64,000 nucleotides of DNA. It comes from Williamsia sp. 1138. Lineage in GTDB: Bacteria > Actinomycetota > Actinomycetes > Mycobacteriales > Mycobacteriaceae. The position numbers were made by a program, and so were the translations under genes. The stretch is from contig NZ_MJEJ02000027.1 in assembly GCF_002095435.2 (NCBI RefSeq), positions 1-64,000 on the forward strand, in the 5' to 3' direction. The notes under the pieces were generated by a model. It searched no databases. It was given only the letters and a program-made list of their open reading frames with translations, and was not told the DNA's origin. Shown piece after piece: positions 34,134 through 43,106 of the stretch. The first letter of the stretch is position 1. Each line of letters starts with the position of its first letter.

Positions 34134-35975
34134 ATGAAAAGCGAAGTGGCCACAGCGCCCAAGACCACGGGCGAGCTCGGGGAGCTTCTCGGCCGGATGG
34201 GCGCGATCGCGGCCCGGTCGGGCAGGCAGGATCTGGTGGCGCGTCTGGACGGCGCCCGCACCAGGGTCACCGACCCCCGGCTCCGGATCGTCGTCGTCGG
34301 ACCGCTCAAGCAGGGCAAGAGCCAATTCGTGAACTCGCTGCTCGGCATCGACGTCTGTTCCGTGGGCGATGACGAGACGACGGCCGTCCCGACCTTGGCC
34401 GCGCATGCCGCCGAGGCGTCGGCACAACTCGTGCTCGACCGGCCCGGCTCCGAGCCGGAGCGGGTGACGGTGCCGCTCGATCAGATCAACGCGATCACCC
34501 CGGACCATCCGCTTGCGGGCGGGTCGACGGTGTTGCGTCTCGAGGTGAACGTGCCGAGTCCGCTGCTCGCGGACGGTCTGGTCCTCGTCGACACGCCGGG
34601 CGTAGGAGGGCATGGGAATCCGCACGCGGCAAGCACTCTCGGCCTCCTCCCCGCAGCGGATGCGGTGTTCGTCGTCTCGGACGCCAGCCAGGAGTTCACC
34701 GAGCCCGAGGTGGCGTTCCTGAAACAGGTCGTCGGTTTGTGCCCGACCGTGGCGTGCCTGATCACCAAGACCGACCTGTACCCACACTGGCGGGCGATCG
34801 TGGAGGCCGATCAGGCGCACCTGCACCGTGAAGGTGTCGACGTTCCGCTGCTCCCTGTGTCCTCGCTGCTGCGCTCGCATGCGTTGCGACTGAAGGACGA
34901 TGCGCTCAATGCCGAGGCCGGGTTCGTCGAGGTTTATCAGTTCTTGCGCGATCGGGTGGTCGCCAGAGCGGCCGAGTCGACGAAAGCTTCTGTGGCGCTC
35001 GATCTACGGTCTGTCTCCGAACATCTCGCGCTGACGTTGGGTAGCGAGCTCGCGGCGTTACGCGATCCGGAGAAGGCGGCCGCGGCGGTCGCCGAACTGC
35101 AGCGGGCCAAGGCGACGGCCGACGAGATGAAGAAGCGGACGGCACTGTGGCAGCAGACCCTGTCCGACGGCATCACCGATCTCGCCGCCGACATCGACCA
35201 CGACCTGCGCGACCGACTGCGGGCCGTCACCCGGGAGGCCGAGGAAGCCGTCGACCAAGGCGACCCCGGGAAGGACTGGGCCCAACTCGGTGAATGGCTC
35301 GAAGACCAGATAGCGGTGGTGGTCGGCGACAACTTCGTCTGGGCACACGATCGCGCGATCTGGCTCGCGGAACGGATCGCCGAGCACTTCACCGACTCCG
35401 CCGAAGCGCATCTGCCCTCACTCGACATCACCGACATCGACGGTGTCTTCGATACCGTGACCGAACTGTCCGAACTCGAATCGGGGCGCGTCGGGATCAC
35501 CCAGAAGGTGCTGATCGGGATGCGTGGCTCCTACGGTGGAGTCCTCATGTTCGGGCTCATCGGCACCTTCGCCGGTCTCGCCCTGATCAACCCGATCTCG
35601 GTCGGCGCCGGGCTGTTGCTGGGTACCAAGGCCTACAAGGACGACAAGGAAGCCCGGACGATCGATCGGCGGCAGAAGGCCAAGGCCGCGATCCGCAAAT
35701 TCACCGACGACGTCAGCTTTCAGGTGGGTAAGGAATCCAAGGATCGGCTGCGCCACGTCCACCGCGCGCTGCGCGATCACTTCACCGAGATCGCCGAGCA
35801 GTCCGCGCGGTCGATCGGTGACTCGCTGCAGGCCGCACAGGAAGGCGCGGCACTTGCCACGTCCGAGCAGCGACAGCGGACCGCGCAGCTCGAAGGGGAA
35901 CTCAAAGCGGTTGCAGCGCTACGGAAACTGGCATTGCAATTGCACCCCGCGTCGTCGCAGGGAGAGCAGTCGTGA
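34134..35975 (+). CDS. iniA: Dynamin-like GTPase IniA
   Basis: 613 residues from ATG at 34134; an upstream GTG at 34065 would add 23 unconserved residues. The bacterial dynamin-like motifs are G1 GPLKQGKS (about 58-65), G3 DTPGVGG and G4 TKTD. A long helical region and a hydrophobic membrane paddle (MFGLIGTFAGLALINPISVGAG, near 480-500) follow. The match to M. tuberculosis IniA (640 residues) is close, including SQEFTEPE, SSLLRSHA and MRGSYGGV. Mycobacterial IniA is a membrane-fission dynamin linked to isoniazid and ethambutol tolerance. It is translationally coupled to iniC. Confidence 0.92.
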   Translation: MKSEVATAPKTTGELGELLGRMGAIAARSGRQDLVARLDGARTRVTDPRLRIVVVGPLKQGKSQFVNSLLGIDVCSVGDDETTAVPTLAAHAAEASAQLVLDRPGSEPERVTVPLDQINAITPDHPLAGGSTVLRLEVNVPSPLLADGLVLVDTPGVGGHGNPHAASTLGLLPAADAVFVVSDASQEFTEPEVAFLKQVVGLCPTVACLITKTDLYPHWRAIVEADQAHLHREGVDVPLLPVSSLLRSHALRLKDDALNAEAGFVEVYQFLRDRVVARAAESTKASVALDLRSVSEHLALTLGSELAALRDPEKAAAAVAELQRAKATADEMKKRTALWQQTLSDGITDLAADIDHDLRDRLRAVTREAEEAVDQGDPGKDWAQLGEWLEDQIAVVVGDNFVWAHDRAIWLAERIAEHFTDSAEAHLPSLDITDIDGVFDTVTELSELESGRVGITQKVLIGMRGSYGGVLMFGLIGTFAGLALINPISVGAGLLLGTKAYKDDKEARTIDRRQKAKAAIRKFTDDVSFQVGKESKDRLRHVHRALRDHFTEIAEQSARSIGDSLQAAQEGAALATSEQRQRTAQLEGELKAVAALRKLALQLHPASSQGEQS

Positions 35976-37441
35976 ACCCGAGCACCCTCGATCGTGCCCG
36001 GGAACTGATCGATGCCACCGAATCGGTGTGCGCGGGTGATCGCTGGGCTGCCGAGCGACTCGCCGAGTGTTCACACCGGCTCGAGGAGCCGCTGCGGATC
36101 GCCATCGCAGGGTCGCTCAAGGCCGGCAAGTCGACGTTGCTCAACGCAATGGTCGGTCAGGACATCGCGCCGACGGACGCAACCGAGTGCACCCGCGTGG
36201 TGACCTGGTACCGGCGTGGGATCAATCCCAAGGTCACCGCCCACTACGACGGCGATCGGTCGGCGGGCATCCCGGTACTGCGTCGCGACGGGCACCTCAC
36301 CTTCGACTTCGGGGAGCTCACGGCCGAACGGGTGGATCGCCTCGACGTCGAATGGCCTGCCCGGGCCCTGCGGACGACCACGATCATCGACACCCCCGGC
36401 ACGGCGTCGCTCTCGCGTGATGTCTCTGCGCTGACGGTCGACATGCTCACCCCGGACGATGCGGAGTCGGGGGCAGATGCGGTGGTCTACCTGTTGCGGA
36501 CGCTGACCAACACGGACACCTCGTTCCTGGGCCGGCTCGGGGACTCGATCGGCGGAGAGTCCGGACCTCTCGGGGTGATCGGGGTGGTGTCGCGTGCCGA
36601 TGAGATCGGAGCCGGGCGGATGGACGCGATGATGTCCGCGAAGCAGGTGGCGGCGCGGTTCGCCACCGAACTCGAGCGCACCGGTCTGTGCCAGGCCGTG
36701 GTACCGGTCGCCGGGTTGCTGGCCTTGGGCGCGCGGACGTTGCGTCAGGTGGAGTTCGTCGCCTTCGAGGCGCTCGCGGCCGTGCCGCCGGAGGATCTGC
36801 AACTCGCGATGTTGTCGGCAGACAGGTTCGTACGGGCCGAGACGGCGTTACCGGTGGAGCCGCAGTTGCGCGCCGAACTCCTCGATCGGTTCGGAATGTA
36901 CGGGATTCGGCTGGCGGTCACCCTGATCAGGCTGGGAACCTCCGATTCGCCCACCCTCGCAACGGAACTCGTCGATCGCAGTGGACTGACTGAGCTGCGC
37001 CAGATCATCGACGTCCAGTTCGGACAGCGGGCCGATCAGCTGAAGTCGCACACGGCGCTGATCGCCCTCGACCGTATTCTGTCCCACTACGATTCGGCCG
37101 ACGCCGCTGCGTTGCGACGCGCTACCGCGCACCTGCTCGCCGACACCCACGGGTTCGCCGAACTCCGGTTGCTCGGCAGACTGCGGGCCGAGGAAACCGC
37201 GTTGCCGCCCGCCGAACGAGATGATCTGCAGCGGATCATCGGTGGGCAGGGGACCCAACCGTGGGCCCGGCTCGGGATCGCCCCCGACGATCCACTCGAA
37301 CTGCACCGCACCGCTGCGATGGACGAAGTCCGACGCTGGCGCACACGGGCAGCGCATCCGTTGTTCGACCGGCAGACCGCGGTGGCCTGCACCGTCGCTG
37401 CTCGGAGCGCCGAGGGCATTCTCGCGGAACTCGGTTCATGA
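35972..37441 (+). CDS. iniC: Dynamin-like GTPase IniC
   Basis: 489 residues from GTG, overlapping the iniA stop codon (GTGA), with GGAGAG upstream. G1 is GSLKAGKS at about 48-55, G3 is DTPG, and the G4-like motif is VVSRAD. It is shorter than IniA and lacks an obvious membrane paddle, as in mycobacteria, suggesting a paired heteromeric GTPase. A fourth gene starts inside its stop codon. Confidence 0.9.
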   Translation: MNPSTLDRARELIDATESVCAGDRWAAERLAECSHRLEEPLRIAIAGSLKAGKSTLLNAMVGQDIAPTDATECTRVVTWYRRGINPKVTAHYDGDRSAGIPVLRRDGHLTFDFGELTAERVDRLDVEWPARALRTTTIIDTPGTASLSRDVSALTVDMLTPDDAESGADAVVYLLRTLTNTDTSFLGRLGDSIGGESGPLGVIGVVSRADEIGAGRMDAMMSAKQVAARFATELERTGLCQAVVPVAGLLALGARTLRQVEFVAFEALAAVPPEDLQLAMLSADRFVRAETALPVEPQLRAELLDRFGMYGIRLAVTLIRLGTSDSPTLATELVDRSGLTELRQIIDVQFGQRADQLKSHTALIALDRILSHYDSADAAALRRATAHLLADTHGFAELRLLGRLRAEETALPPAERDDLQRIIGGQGTQPWARLGIAPDDPLELHRTAAMDEVRRWRTRAAHPLFDRQTAVACTVAARSAEGILAELGS

Positions 37442-38049
37442 GCAGGCTGCGTTTCGACGGCGACATCTCCGGTATCGGCACCTCCGGCGGCACCCGGATC
37501 GTCATCGGCCACTGGCCGCGCTCGCACCTCGGTGAGTTCGCCGACGCAATGGTCGAGTTCGCCGACGGCGAGCGGCTGTTGATCGCGCCGAGCGAGGACG
37601 TTCGCGATTTCGTCACGGCCACCTACAACTTCGACCGCACCGTCATCGCCGAGGTGACCTATCGCTCCGACGGATCCTGGACGCACGTGGTGGCGGGGGA
37701 GTTGGCGGTGTCTTTCGAGGTCGGGTCTGCGACCCTGCTCGGCCGGATGCTGTCGGTCATGCCGAGAGCGGTGGTCACCGCGCCGTGGTTCTGCGCGATC
37801 AGCGACCCCATCGCCCGCGTCTTCCTCCGTGGTGTCCGGACCCGGGGAACGGCAGGCGGCGGTAGACGCGAGTACTACGGTGCCCGTGGTCAGCGGCGCA
37901 TCACCAGCGCGACGGCGACGTGGCAGGGGAAGGATCTCGGAGACCTGACGCCGGTGGACCCGCCCGTCCGGTTCGGCTTCGGCTCCACGCCGAAGGCCCC
38001 GTCGACGACCCTGATCACGACGACGATCGATCAAGATTCGGGTGCCTGA
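37438..38049 (+). CDS. Conserved unknown protein coupled to iniC
   Basis: 203 residues from ATG at 37438, sharing ATGA with the iniC stop codon, so its translation is coupled to iniC. Visible features are a beta-rich N-terminus (DGDISGIGTSGGTRIVIGHW), the segment ERLLIAPSEDVRDFVTATYNFD, a short hydrophobic stretch (VVTAPWFCAISDPIARV) and a basic region TRGTAGGGRREYYGARGQRR. There is no signal peptide or clear transmembrane helix. I do not recognise a named domain. Its position implies a function with the Ini dynamins, but this is only context. Confidence 0.78.
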   Translation: MSRLRFDGDISGIGTSGGTRIVIGHWPRSHLGEFADAMVEFADGERLLIAPSEDVRDFVTATYNFDRTVIAEVTYRSDGSWTHVVAGELAVSFEVGSATLLGRMLSVMPRAVVTAPWFCAISDPIARVFLRGVRTRGTAGGGRREYYGARGQRRITSATATWQGKDLGDLTPVDPPVRFGFGSTPKAPSTTLITTTIDQDSGA

Positions 38050-38610
38050 TCAGCGCCGCGGTGGCGCGGCCTTGAGCCATGTCCCGACAGCGGGTGCGTA
38101 GAGCAGCGCCGTGCCGATCAGCGCCCCTGCGCTCAGCACCAGGGGAAGAACCGAGATCACCGGTCCGACGACATTTCTGGCGGGCTCGGCCACCAGCCAG
38201 AACTGGATGCCGACGGCCGCCGCGAGCACGCCGATCACGGTGAGCATCGTGCGACCCGAACTGATCCGGTCCCGGACCCGGATGACCCCGACCACCGCGA
38301 CGGCCAGGATCACCAGTGCGGCGACGCCGTTGCCGACCATGATGATCGTGACCGTGTCGTCGATGTCGGATCGCTTGGTCGCGGGATGGTCCGCGGCGAG
38401 CGAGTCGCTGATCGCGGCGCGGACGGCAACATGGTTGAAGGCCTGCCAGATGGCCGCGATCGTCAGGGCCGCGAGCGCGACCAGCCAGACGACCGCGCCG
38501 GCGTCGACGATGCGCGGTCGTTCGTCGGCGACGGGCTCACGTAGGGGGGCGATCCGGATCTCCGGCCTGCCCGGACGCGGGCGCGAAGGTGGCCGTCCGG
38601 GTTCGGTCAT
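38050..38610 (-). CDS. Small integral membrane protein
   Basis: 186 residues from ATG. A Pro/Arg-rich cytoplasmic N-terminus (to about 35) is followed by four hydrophobic helices (near 40-60, 90-110, 120-140 and 150-172). There is a soluble segment with conserved polar residues between helices one and two. It ends one base from the convergent ini-linked gene. No family recognised. Confidence 0.7.
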   Translation of the reverse strand: MTEPGRPPSRPRPGRPEIRIAPLREPVADERPRIVDAGAVVWLVALAALTIAAIWQAFNHVAVRAAISDSLAADHPATKRSDIDDTVTIIMVGNGVAALVILAVAVVGVIRVRDRISSGRTMLTVIGVLAAAVGIQFWLVAEPARNVVGPVISVLPLVLSAGALIGTALLYAPAVGTWLKAAPPRR

Positions 38611-38643
38611 AGCGCGATGTTACGCCGGGGAGCCCCCGCCACC

Positions 38644-38710
38644 CCCGATGATGTGTCGTTGTGGCGAGGTCGACCTGGGCGTTTGTTCGCCAGAAGGACA
38701 CATCATCGGG
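38644..38710. repeat. Nested inverted repeat upstream of dnaK
   Basis: Perfect 14-bp outer arms (CCCGATGATGTGTC at 38644-38657 and its complement at 38697-38710) enclose a symmetric 4 x 4 internal loop. A 6-bp inner stem (TGGCGA, 38662-38667, with TCGCCA, 38687-38692) and a 19-nt loop lie inside. It lies between the membrane protein start and the first HAIR operator, in a 352-bp gene-free stretch. There is no T run on either side. Function unknown. Confidence 0.75.
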
Positions 38711-38733
38711 AGTGCTGGAGGGTCGATGGCAGA

Positions 38734-38754
38734 GTTGAGTAGGAGCCACTCAAG
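38734..38754. promoter_or_regulatory. HAIR operator 1 (HspR binding site)
   Basis: GTTGAGT, a 7-bp spacer and ACTCAAG match the HspR-associated inverted repeat CTTGAGT-N7-ACTCAAG at 13 of 14 positions. It is 209 bp upstream of the dnaK ATG. Heat-shock repression by HspR with DnaK as co-repressor is established in Streptomyces and mycobacteria. Confidence 0.88.
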
Positions 38755-38810
38755 TTTTTCCCGAAATCGGGAACACTTTCGGGACGGGGTCCGTTACACC
38801 TCTCGAGAGA

Positions 38811-38831
38811 CCTGAGCGGCCAAGACTCAAG
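38811..38831. promoter_or_regulatory. HAIR operator 2, degenerate left arm
   Basis: CCTGAGC, exactly 7 bp, then a perfect ACTCAAG right arm. Two of seven left-arm positions differ from consensus. It is 132 bp before the dnaK start codon and probably overlaps or flanks the promoter. Confidence 0.72.
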
Positions 38832-38865
38832 CCGGTTTGACGGAAGGTACCGTCGGTCGGTAGAA

Positions 38866-38893
38866 GTTGAGTCGATCGCGCTGAGGTCTCAAG
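38866..38893. promoter_or_regulatory. Widely spaced HAIR half-sites
   Basis: GTTGAGT at 38866-38872 and TCTCAAG at 38887-38893 resemble the two arms of a HAIR element but are separated by 14 bp instead of 7. The doubled spacing may be a weak HspR site or a remnant. Confidence 0.4.
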
Positions 38894-38962
38894 CCAAAAG
38901 ACTAGATCGTGAACACCCCGTGCTCCGCTTGCCGCGGATGCACTGCTTATAGGAGGCAACAA

Positions 38963-40801
38963 ATGGCTCGTGCTGTTGGAATCGACCTGGGTACCACCAA
39001 CTCGGTGGTCGCAGTGCTCGAAGGTGGAGAACCCACCGTCATCGCCAACGCCGAGGGCGCCCGCACCACCCCATCGGTGGTTGCTTTCGCCCGCAACGGC
39101 GAGGTTCTGGTCGGACAGCCGGCCAAGAACCAGGCGGTCACCAACGTCGATCGCACCATCCGTTCCGTCAAGCGCCACATGGGCGAAGAGTGGAACCAGT
39201 CGATCGACGACAAGAACTACACGCCGCAGGAAATCAGCGCTCGTACGCTGATGAAGCTCAAGCGCGACGCAGAGAGCTACCTCGGTGACGAGGTCGTGGA
39301 CGCGGTCATCACCGTGCCGGCCTACTTCAACGACGCCCAGCGTCAGGCGACCAAGGAAGCCGGTCAGATCGCCGGCCTCAACGTGCTCCGCATCGTCAAC
39401 GAGCCGACCGCTGCCGCACTGGCATACGGCCTGGACAAGGGCGAGAAGGAACAGACCATCCTGGTCTTCGACCTCGGTGGCGGCACGTTCGACGTGTCCC
39501 TGCTCGAGATCGGCGACGGCGTCGTCGAGGTCCGTGCGACCTCCGGCGACAACAACCTCGGTGGCGACGACTGGGATCAGCGCGTCGTCGACTGGCTGGT
39601 GGAGAAGTTCAAGGCGCAGAACGGCATCGACCTGACCAAGGACAAGATGGCCCTGCAGCGTCTGCGCGAGGCCGCGGAGAAGGCGAAGATCGAACTGTCC
39701 TCGGGACAGAGCACCTCGATCAACCTGCCGTACATCACGGTCGACGCCGAGAAGAACCCGCTGTTCCTCGATGAGCAGCTCAGCCGCAGCGAGTTCCAGA
39801 AGATCACGGGCGATCTGCTCGAGCGCACCCGTGCGCCGTTCCAGGCCGTGGTCAAGGACGCCGGCATCTCCGTCGGCGACATCGACCATGTCGTGCTCGT
39901 CGGTGGCTCCACCCGTATGCCCGCAGTGAGTGAACTGGTCAAGGAACTCACCGGTGGACAGGACCCCAACAAGGGTGTGAACCCGGATGAGGTCGTCGCC
40001 GTCGGTGCCGCACTGCAGGCCGGTGTGCTGCGCGGTGAGGTCAAGGACGTGCTGCTGCTGGACGTGACCCCGTTGAGCCTCGGTATCGAGACCAAGGGTG
40101 GCGTCATGCACAAGCTCATCGAACGCAACACCACCATCCCGACCAAGCGGTCCGAGACCTACACCACGGCCGAGGACAACCAGCCGTCGGTGCAGATCCA
40201 GGTCTATCAGGGTGAGCGTGAGATCGCCTCGCACAACAAGCTGCTCGGATCGTTCGAGCTGGCCGGCATCGCTCCTGCACCGCAGGGCGTCCCGCAGATC
40301 GAGGTGACCTTCGACATCGACGCCAACGGCATCGTGCACGTCACCGCGAAGGACAAGGGCACCGGCAAGGAGAACACCATCCGGATCCAGGACGGCTCGG
40401 GCCTGTCGAAGGACGAGATCGACCGCATGATCAAGGATGCCGAAGCACACGCCGACGAAGATCGTCAGCGCCGTGAAGAGGCCGAGACCCGCAACCAGGC
40501 GGAGTCGCTGGTGAACCAGACCGAGAAGTTCCTCAAGGACTCCGACGACAAGGTTCCCGCCGAACTCAAGACCAAGGTCGAGGGCTCGATCGAGGGTGTT
40601 CGCGAAGCGCTCAAGGGCACCGATCTCGGCGCCGTGAAGTCGGCGGTCGAGAAGCTGACCACCGACTCGCAGGAGCTCGGTCAGGCGATCTACGCCAACG
40701 CCGGTGCCGAAGAGGGTGCAGCGACGCCCGGTGGCGCCGACGACGTCGTCGACGCCGAGGTCGTCGATGAAGGTGCCGACAACGCCGAGGACAAGAAGTG
40801 A
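38963..40801 (+). CDS. dnaK: Chaperone DnaK (Hsp70)
   Basis: 612 residues from ATG with a perfect AGGAGG seven bases upstream (38951-38956). Canonical Hsp70: phosphate-1 GIDLGTTNS at 6-14, phosphate-2 [10 protein letters not shown], adenosine motif [10 protein letters not shown], the interdomain linker [10 protein letters not shown], then the substrate-binding domain. It ends in an acidic tail ([14 protein letters not shown]). It refolds client proteins with GrpE and DnaJ and acts as HspR co-repressor. It heads the dnaK-grpE-dnaJ-hspR operon. Confidence 0.98.
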   Translation: MARAVGIDLGTTNSVVAVLEGGEPTVIANAEGARTTPSVVAFARNGEVLVGQPAKNQAVTNVDRTIRSVKRHMGEEWNQSIDDKNYTPQEISARTLMKLKRDAESYLGDEVVDAVITVPAYFNDAQRQATKEAGQIAGLNVLRIVNEPTAAALAYGLDKGEKEQTILVFDLGGGTFDVSLLEIGDGVVEVRATSGDNNLGGDDWDQRVVDWLVEKFKAQNGIDLTKDKMALQRLREAAEKAKIELSSGQSTSINLPYITVDAEKNPLFLDEQLSRSEFQKITGDLLERTRAPFQAVVKDAGISVGDIDHVVLVGGSTRMPAVSELVKELTGGQDPNKGVNPDEVVAVGAALQAGVLRGEVKDVLLLDVTPLSLGIETKGGVMHKLIERNTTIPTKRSETYTTAEDNQPSVQIQVYQGEREIASHNKLLGSFELAGIAPAPQGVPQIEVTFDIDANGIVHVTAKDKGTGKENTIRIQDGSGLSKDEIDRMIKDAEAHADEDRQRREEAETRNQAESLVNQTEKFLKDSDDKVPAELKTKVEGSIEGVREALKGTDLGAVKSAVEKLTTDSQELGQAIYANAGAEEGAATPGGADDVVDAEVVDEGADNAEDKK

Positions 40802-41379
40802 CCGGTCCTGGATCCGAACCGGTCACAGAGACAGACACGGAAGCTGCGGACGTACCGGAAACGGAAGACGTCTTCGCACAGCCGGATTCGGAAGACACCG
40901 TGGACGCTGCCCTCGACGAGGCCGTATCGGACGCGTCAGGTTCGGATCGCGAGACCGAACTGATCGCGGACCTGCAACGCGTGCACGCCGAGTACGCCAA
41001 CTACCGGCGTCGCGCCGAGCGCGACAAGGTCTCGGCACAGCAGTACGGCAAGGGCGATCTCATCAGGTCGCTGTTGCCGGTGCTCGACGACCTCGACCGG
41101 GCTCGCGCGCACGGCGACCTGGAAGCGGGTCCGTTGCGTGCGGTGGCCGATAAGATCACGGAAACGCTCAGCAGCGCAGGCCTGGCGGCCTTCGGTGCCG
41201 AGGGAGACCCGTTCGACCCGGCTCTGCATGAAGCCGTGCAGAACGAAGGTGACGGATCGAACCCGGTGATCGGGAACGTGTACCGCCAGGGCTTCCGCCT
41301 CGGTGACCGCGTCCTGCGGACCGCCATGGTGGTCGTCGTCGACGGCCCCGAACCCGACGCTCCGGCCTCACAGGAATGA
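40798..41379 (+). CDS. grpE: Nucleotide exchange factor GrpE
   Basis: 193 residues from GTG overlapping the dnaK stop codon (GTGA). An acidic disordered N-terminus (to about 55) is followed by a long coiled-coil ([22 protein letters not shown]). A beta-domain follows, with the family signature [24 protein letters not shown]. It releases ADP from DnaK. Confidence 0.96.
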   Translation: MTGPGSEPVTETDTEAADVPETEDVFAQPDSEDTVDAALDEAVSDASGSDRETELIADLQRVHAEYANYRRRAERDKVSAQQYGKGDLIRSLLPVLDDLDRARAHGDLEAGPLRAVADKITETLSSAGLAAFGAEGDPFDPALHEAVQNEGDGSNPVIGNVYRQGFRLGDRVLRTAMVVVVDGPEPDAPASQE

Positions 41380-41385
41380 GCTCCT

Positions 41386-41412
41386 CGGCCCAGGCGCATT
41401 GCGCCTGGGCCG
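41386..41412 (+). repeat. Perfect 12-bp hairpin between grpE and dnaJ
   Basis: CGGCCCAGGCGC (41386-41397) and its exact complement (41401-41412) enclose the 3-nt spacer ATT, starting seven bases after the grpE stop codon. There is no U tract, so it may slow or process the operon transcript rather than end it. The dnaJ gene has its own very strong ribosome site 47 bases further on. Confidence 0.8.
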
Positions 41413-41475
41413 GGATCTCTCCACCCACAGACACATGTATGGACGAGAATGACAAAGAGAAGGAGGTGACGCCTG

Positions 41476-42669
41476 GTGGCTCCACAACGTGAATGGCTCG
41501 AACAGGACTTCTACAAAGCGCTGGGCGTCGCACCCGATGCGTCCGCCGACGAGATCAAGAAGGCCTATCGCAAGCTGGCGCGGGAACTGCATCCCGATGC
41601 CAACCCCAACGACCCCGCCGCAGAAGAGCGCTTCAAGCTGGTCTCCGAGGCGCACAGCGTGCTGGCCGATCCGGCGAAACGCAAAGAGTACGACGACACC
41701 CGGCGCATGTTCGCAGGCGCCCGGGGCCGCGGAGGCGGCACCGGCTTCCCAGGTGGTTACGGCACCACCGCGGGCGGCCAGGAATTCAACATCAACGACC
41801 TGTTCGGCGACGGTGCAGGCACCGGCGGAGCAGGCGCGGGAGGCAACTTCAGCGACCTGTTCGGTGGTCTGTTCAACCGGGGATCGGCTCCCCGGGGCAA
41901 CACCACCACCCGCAACAGGCGCGGAAATGATCTCGAGACCGAGACGACACTGAGCTTCAAGGAAGCCGCGCTCGGGACCTCGAAGACGATCACCGTCACG
42001 AGTTCCGCACCCTGCACCAACTGCCACGGCAGCGGTGCGAAACCCGGTACCAGCCCGCGCGTGTGCCCCACCTGCAACGGTGCCGGCGTGGTCAGCCGGA
42101 ACCAGGGCGCGTTCGGTTTCAGCGAACCGTGCTCGGATTGCCGTGGCACGGGCTCGAAGATCGACGATCCGTGCCCGGTCTGTGACGGCGACGGCGCCAC
42201 CGTGCGCACCCGCCCGATCACGGTCCGGATTCCGCCGGGCGTCTCGGACGGCGGCCGGATCCGGCTTGCCGGGCAGGGCGAGGCCGGACTGCGCGGAGCT
42301 CCCTCCGGGGATCTCTACGTGGTCGTGCACGTCTCACCCGACCGCACGTTCACGCGCAGCGGCGACGACGTCAAGGTCACGCTGCCGGTGAGCTTTGCCG
42401 AACTGGTCCTGGGCACCACGGTGTCCGTGCCGACCCTGGACGGATCCGTCGGGCTGAAGATCCCGGCGAACACCGTCGACGGCCGCACGCTGCGGGTCCG
42501 TGGACGTGGTGTTGCCAAACGGGCCGGCGGTGCGGGCGACCTCCTCGTCACGGTGAAGGTGGCCGTGCCATCGAAACTGGACGACGCCGCGGTCGAGGCA
42601 CTCAGCAAGTACGCAGCCGCAGAGAAAGCGAGCGGCTTCGACCCACGGGCGAATTGGGGCAAGTCATGA
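41476..42669 (+). CDS. dnaJ: Co-chaperone DnaJ (DnaJ1)
   Basis: 397 residues from GTG at 41476, preceded by an almost complete anti-SD match, AAGGAGGTGA. An N-terminal J domain (about 10-78) has the HPD motif in LHPDANP. A Gly/Phe-rich linker follows, then four CxxCxGxG zinc repeats (CTNCHGSG, CPTCNGAG, CSDCRGTG, CPVCDGDG; about 175-240) and the C-terminal substrate-binding domains. It stimulates DnaK ATP hydrolysis and delivers clients. Confidence 0.97.
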   Translation: MAPQREWLEQDFYKALGVAPDASADEIKKAYRKLARELHPDANPNDPAAEERFKLVSEAHSVLADPAKRKEYDDTRRMFAGARGRGGGTGFPGGYGTTAGGQEFNINDLFGDGAGTGGAGAGGNFSDLFGGLFNRGSAPRGNTTTRNRRGNDLETETTLSFKEAALGTSKTITVTSSAPCTNCHGSGAKPGTSPRVCPTCNGAGVVSRNQGAFGFSEPCSDCRGTGSKIDDPCPVCDGDGATVRTRPITVRIPPGVSDGGRIRLAGQGEAGLRGAPSGDLYVVVHVSPDRTFTRSGDDVKVTLPVSFAELVLGTTVSVPTLDGSVGLKIPANTVDGRTLRVRGRGVAKRAGGAGDLLVTVKVAVPSKLDDAAVEALSKYAAAEKASGFDPRANWGKS

Positions 42670-43076
42670 CCTCACCTCGCGATGACCGGGAATCCGCCGA
42701 GCAGACGGCCAGGATGTTCGTGATCTCGGTCGCGGCGGAACTTGCCGGGATGCACGCCCAGACGTTGCGGACCTACGACCGGCTCGGCCTGGTCACGCCG
42801 CAGCGTGCGGCAGGCGGGGGCCGCCGCTACTCCTCGCGCGACGTCGAATTGTTGCGCGAGGTGCAGCGGCTCTCCCAGGACGAGGGTGTGAACCTCGCGG
42901 GGATCAAGCGGGTGATCGAGCTGACGAATCAGGTGGATGCACTCCAGAGCCGGGTTCGCGAACTCGAGGCAGAACTCGCGAACGCCCGTGGCGGACGTCC
43001 GGGCGACCTCGTGCCGATGCCCCGTACCAGCGCTCTCGTGGTGTGGAAGCCCCGCCGCGATCGTCCGAATCGGTAA
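42666..43076 (+). CDS. hspR: Heat shock repressor HspR
   Basis: 136 residues from ATG at 42666, which overlaps the dnaJ stop codon (ATGA); a TTG at 42654 is unlikely. It is a MerR-type helix-turn-helix regulator (SVAAELAGMHAQTLRTYDRLGLV, about 20-42, then GGRRYSSRDVELL) with a C-terminal coiled coil. It represses the dnaK operon through HAIR sites, using DnaK as co-repressor (family knowledge). The HAIR elements upstream of dnaK support this directly. Confidence 0.95.
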   Translation: MTSPRDDRESAEQTARMFVISVAAELAGMHAQTLRTYDRLGLVTPQRAAGGGRRYSSRDVELLREVQRLSQDEGVNLAGIKRVIELTNQVDALQSRVRELEAELANARGGRPGDLVPMPRTSALVVWKPRRDRPNR

Positions 43077-43106
43077 CGAGCGACCAGTGCCGGGCGATAC
43101 GCGGGT

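Noticed and set aside
38750-40450. 566-residue minus-strand frame opposite dnaK
   Set aside because: Antisense to an unmistakable dnaK; a well-known artefact of high-GC dnaK genes that has led to false dehydrogenase annotations elsewhere.
41386-41412. Intrinsic terminator ending the dnaK-grpE transcript
   Set aside because: There is no U tract, and dnaJ and hspR follow on the same strand in the usual operon order; a processing or attenuation role fits better.
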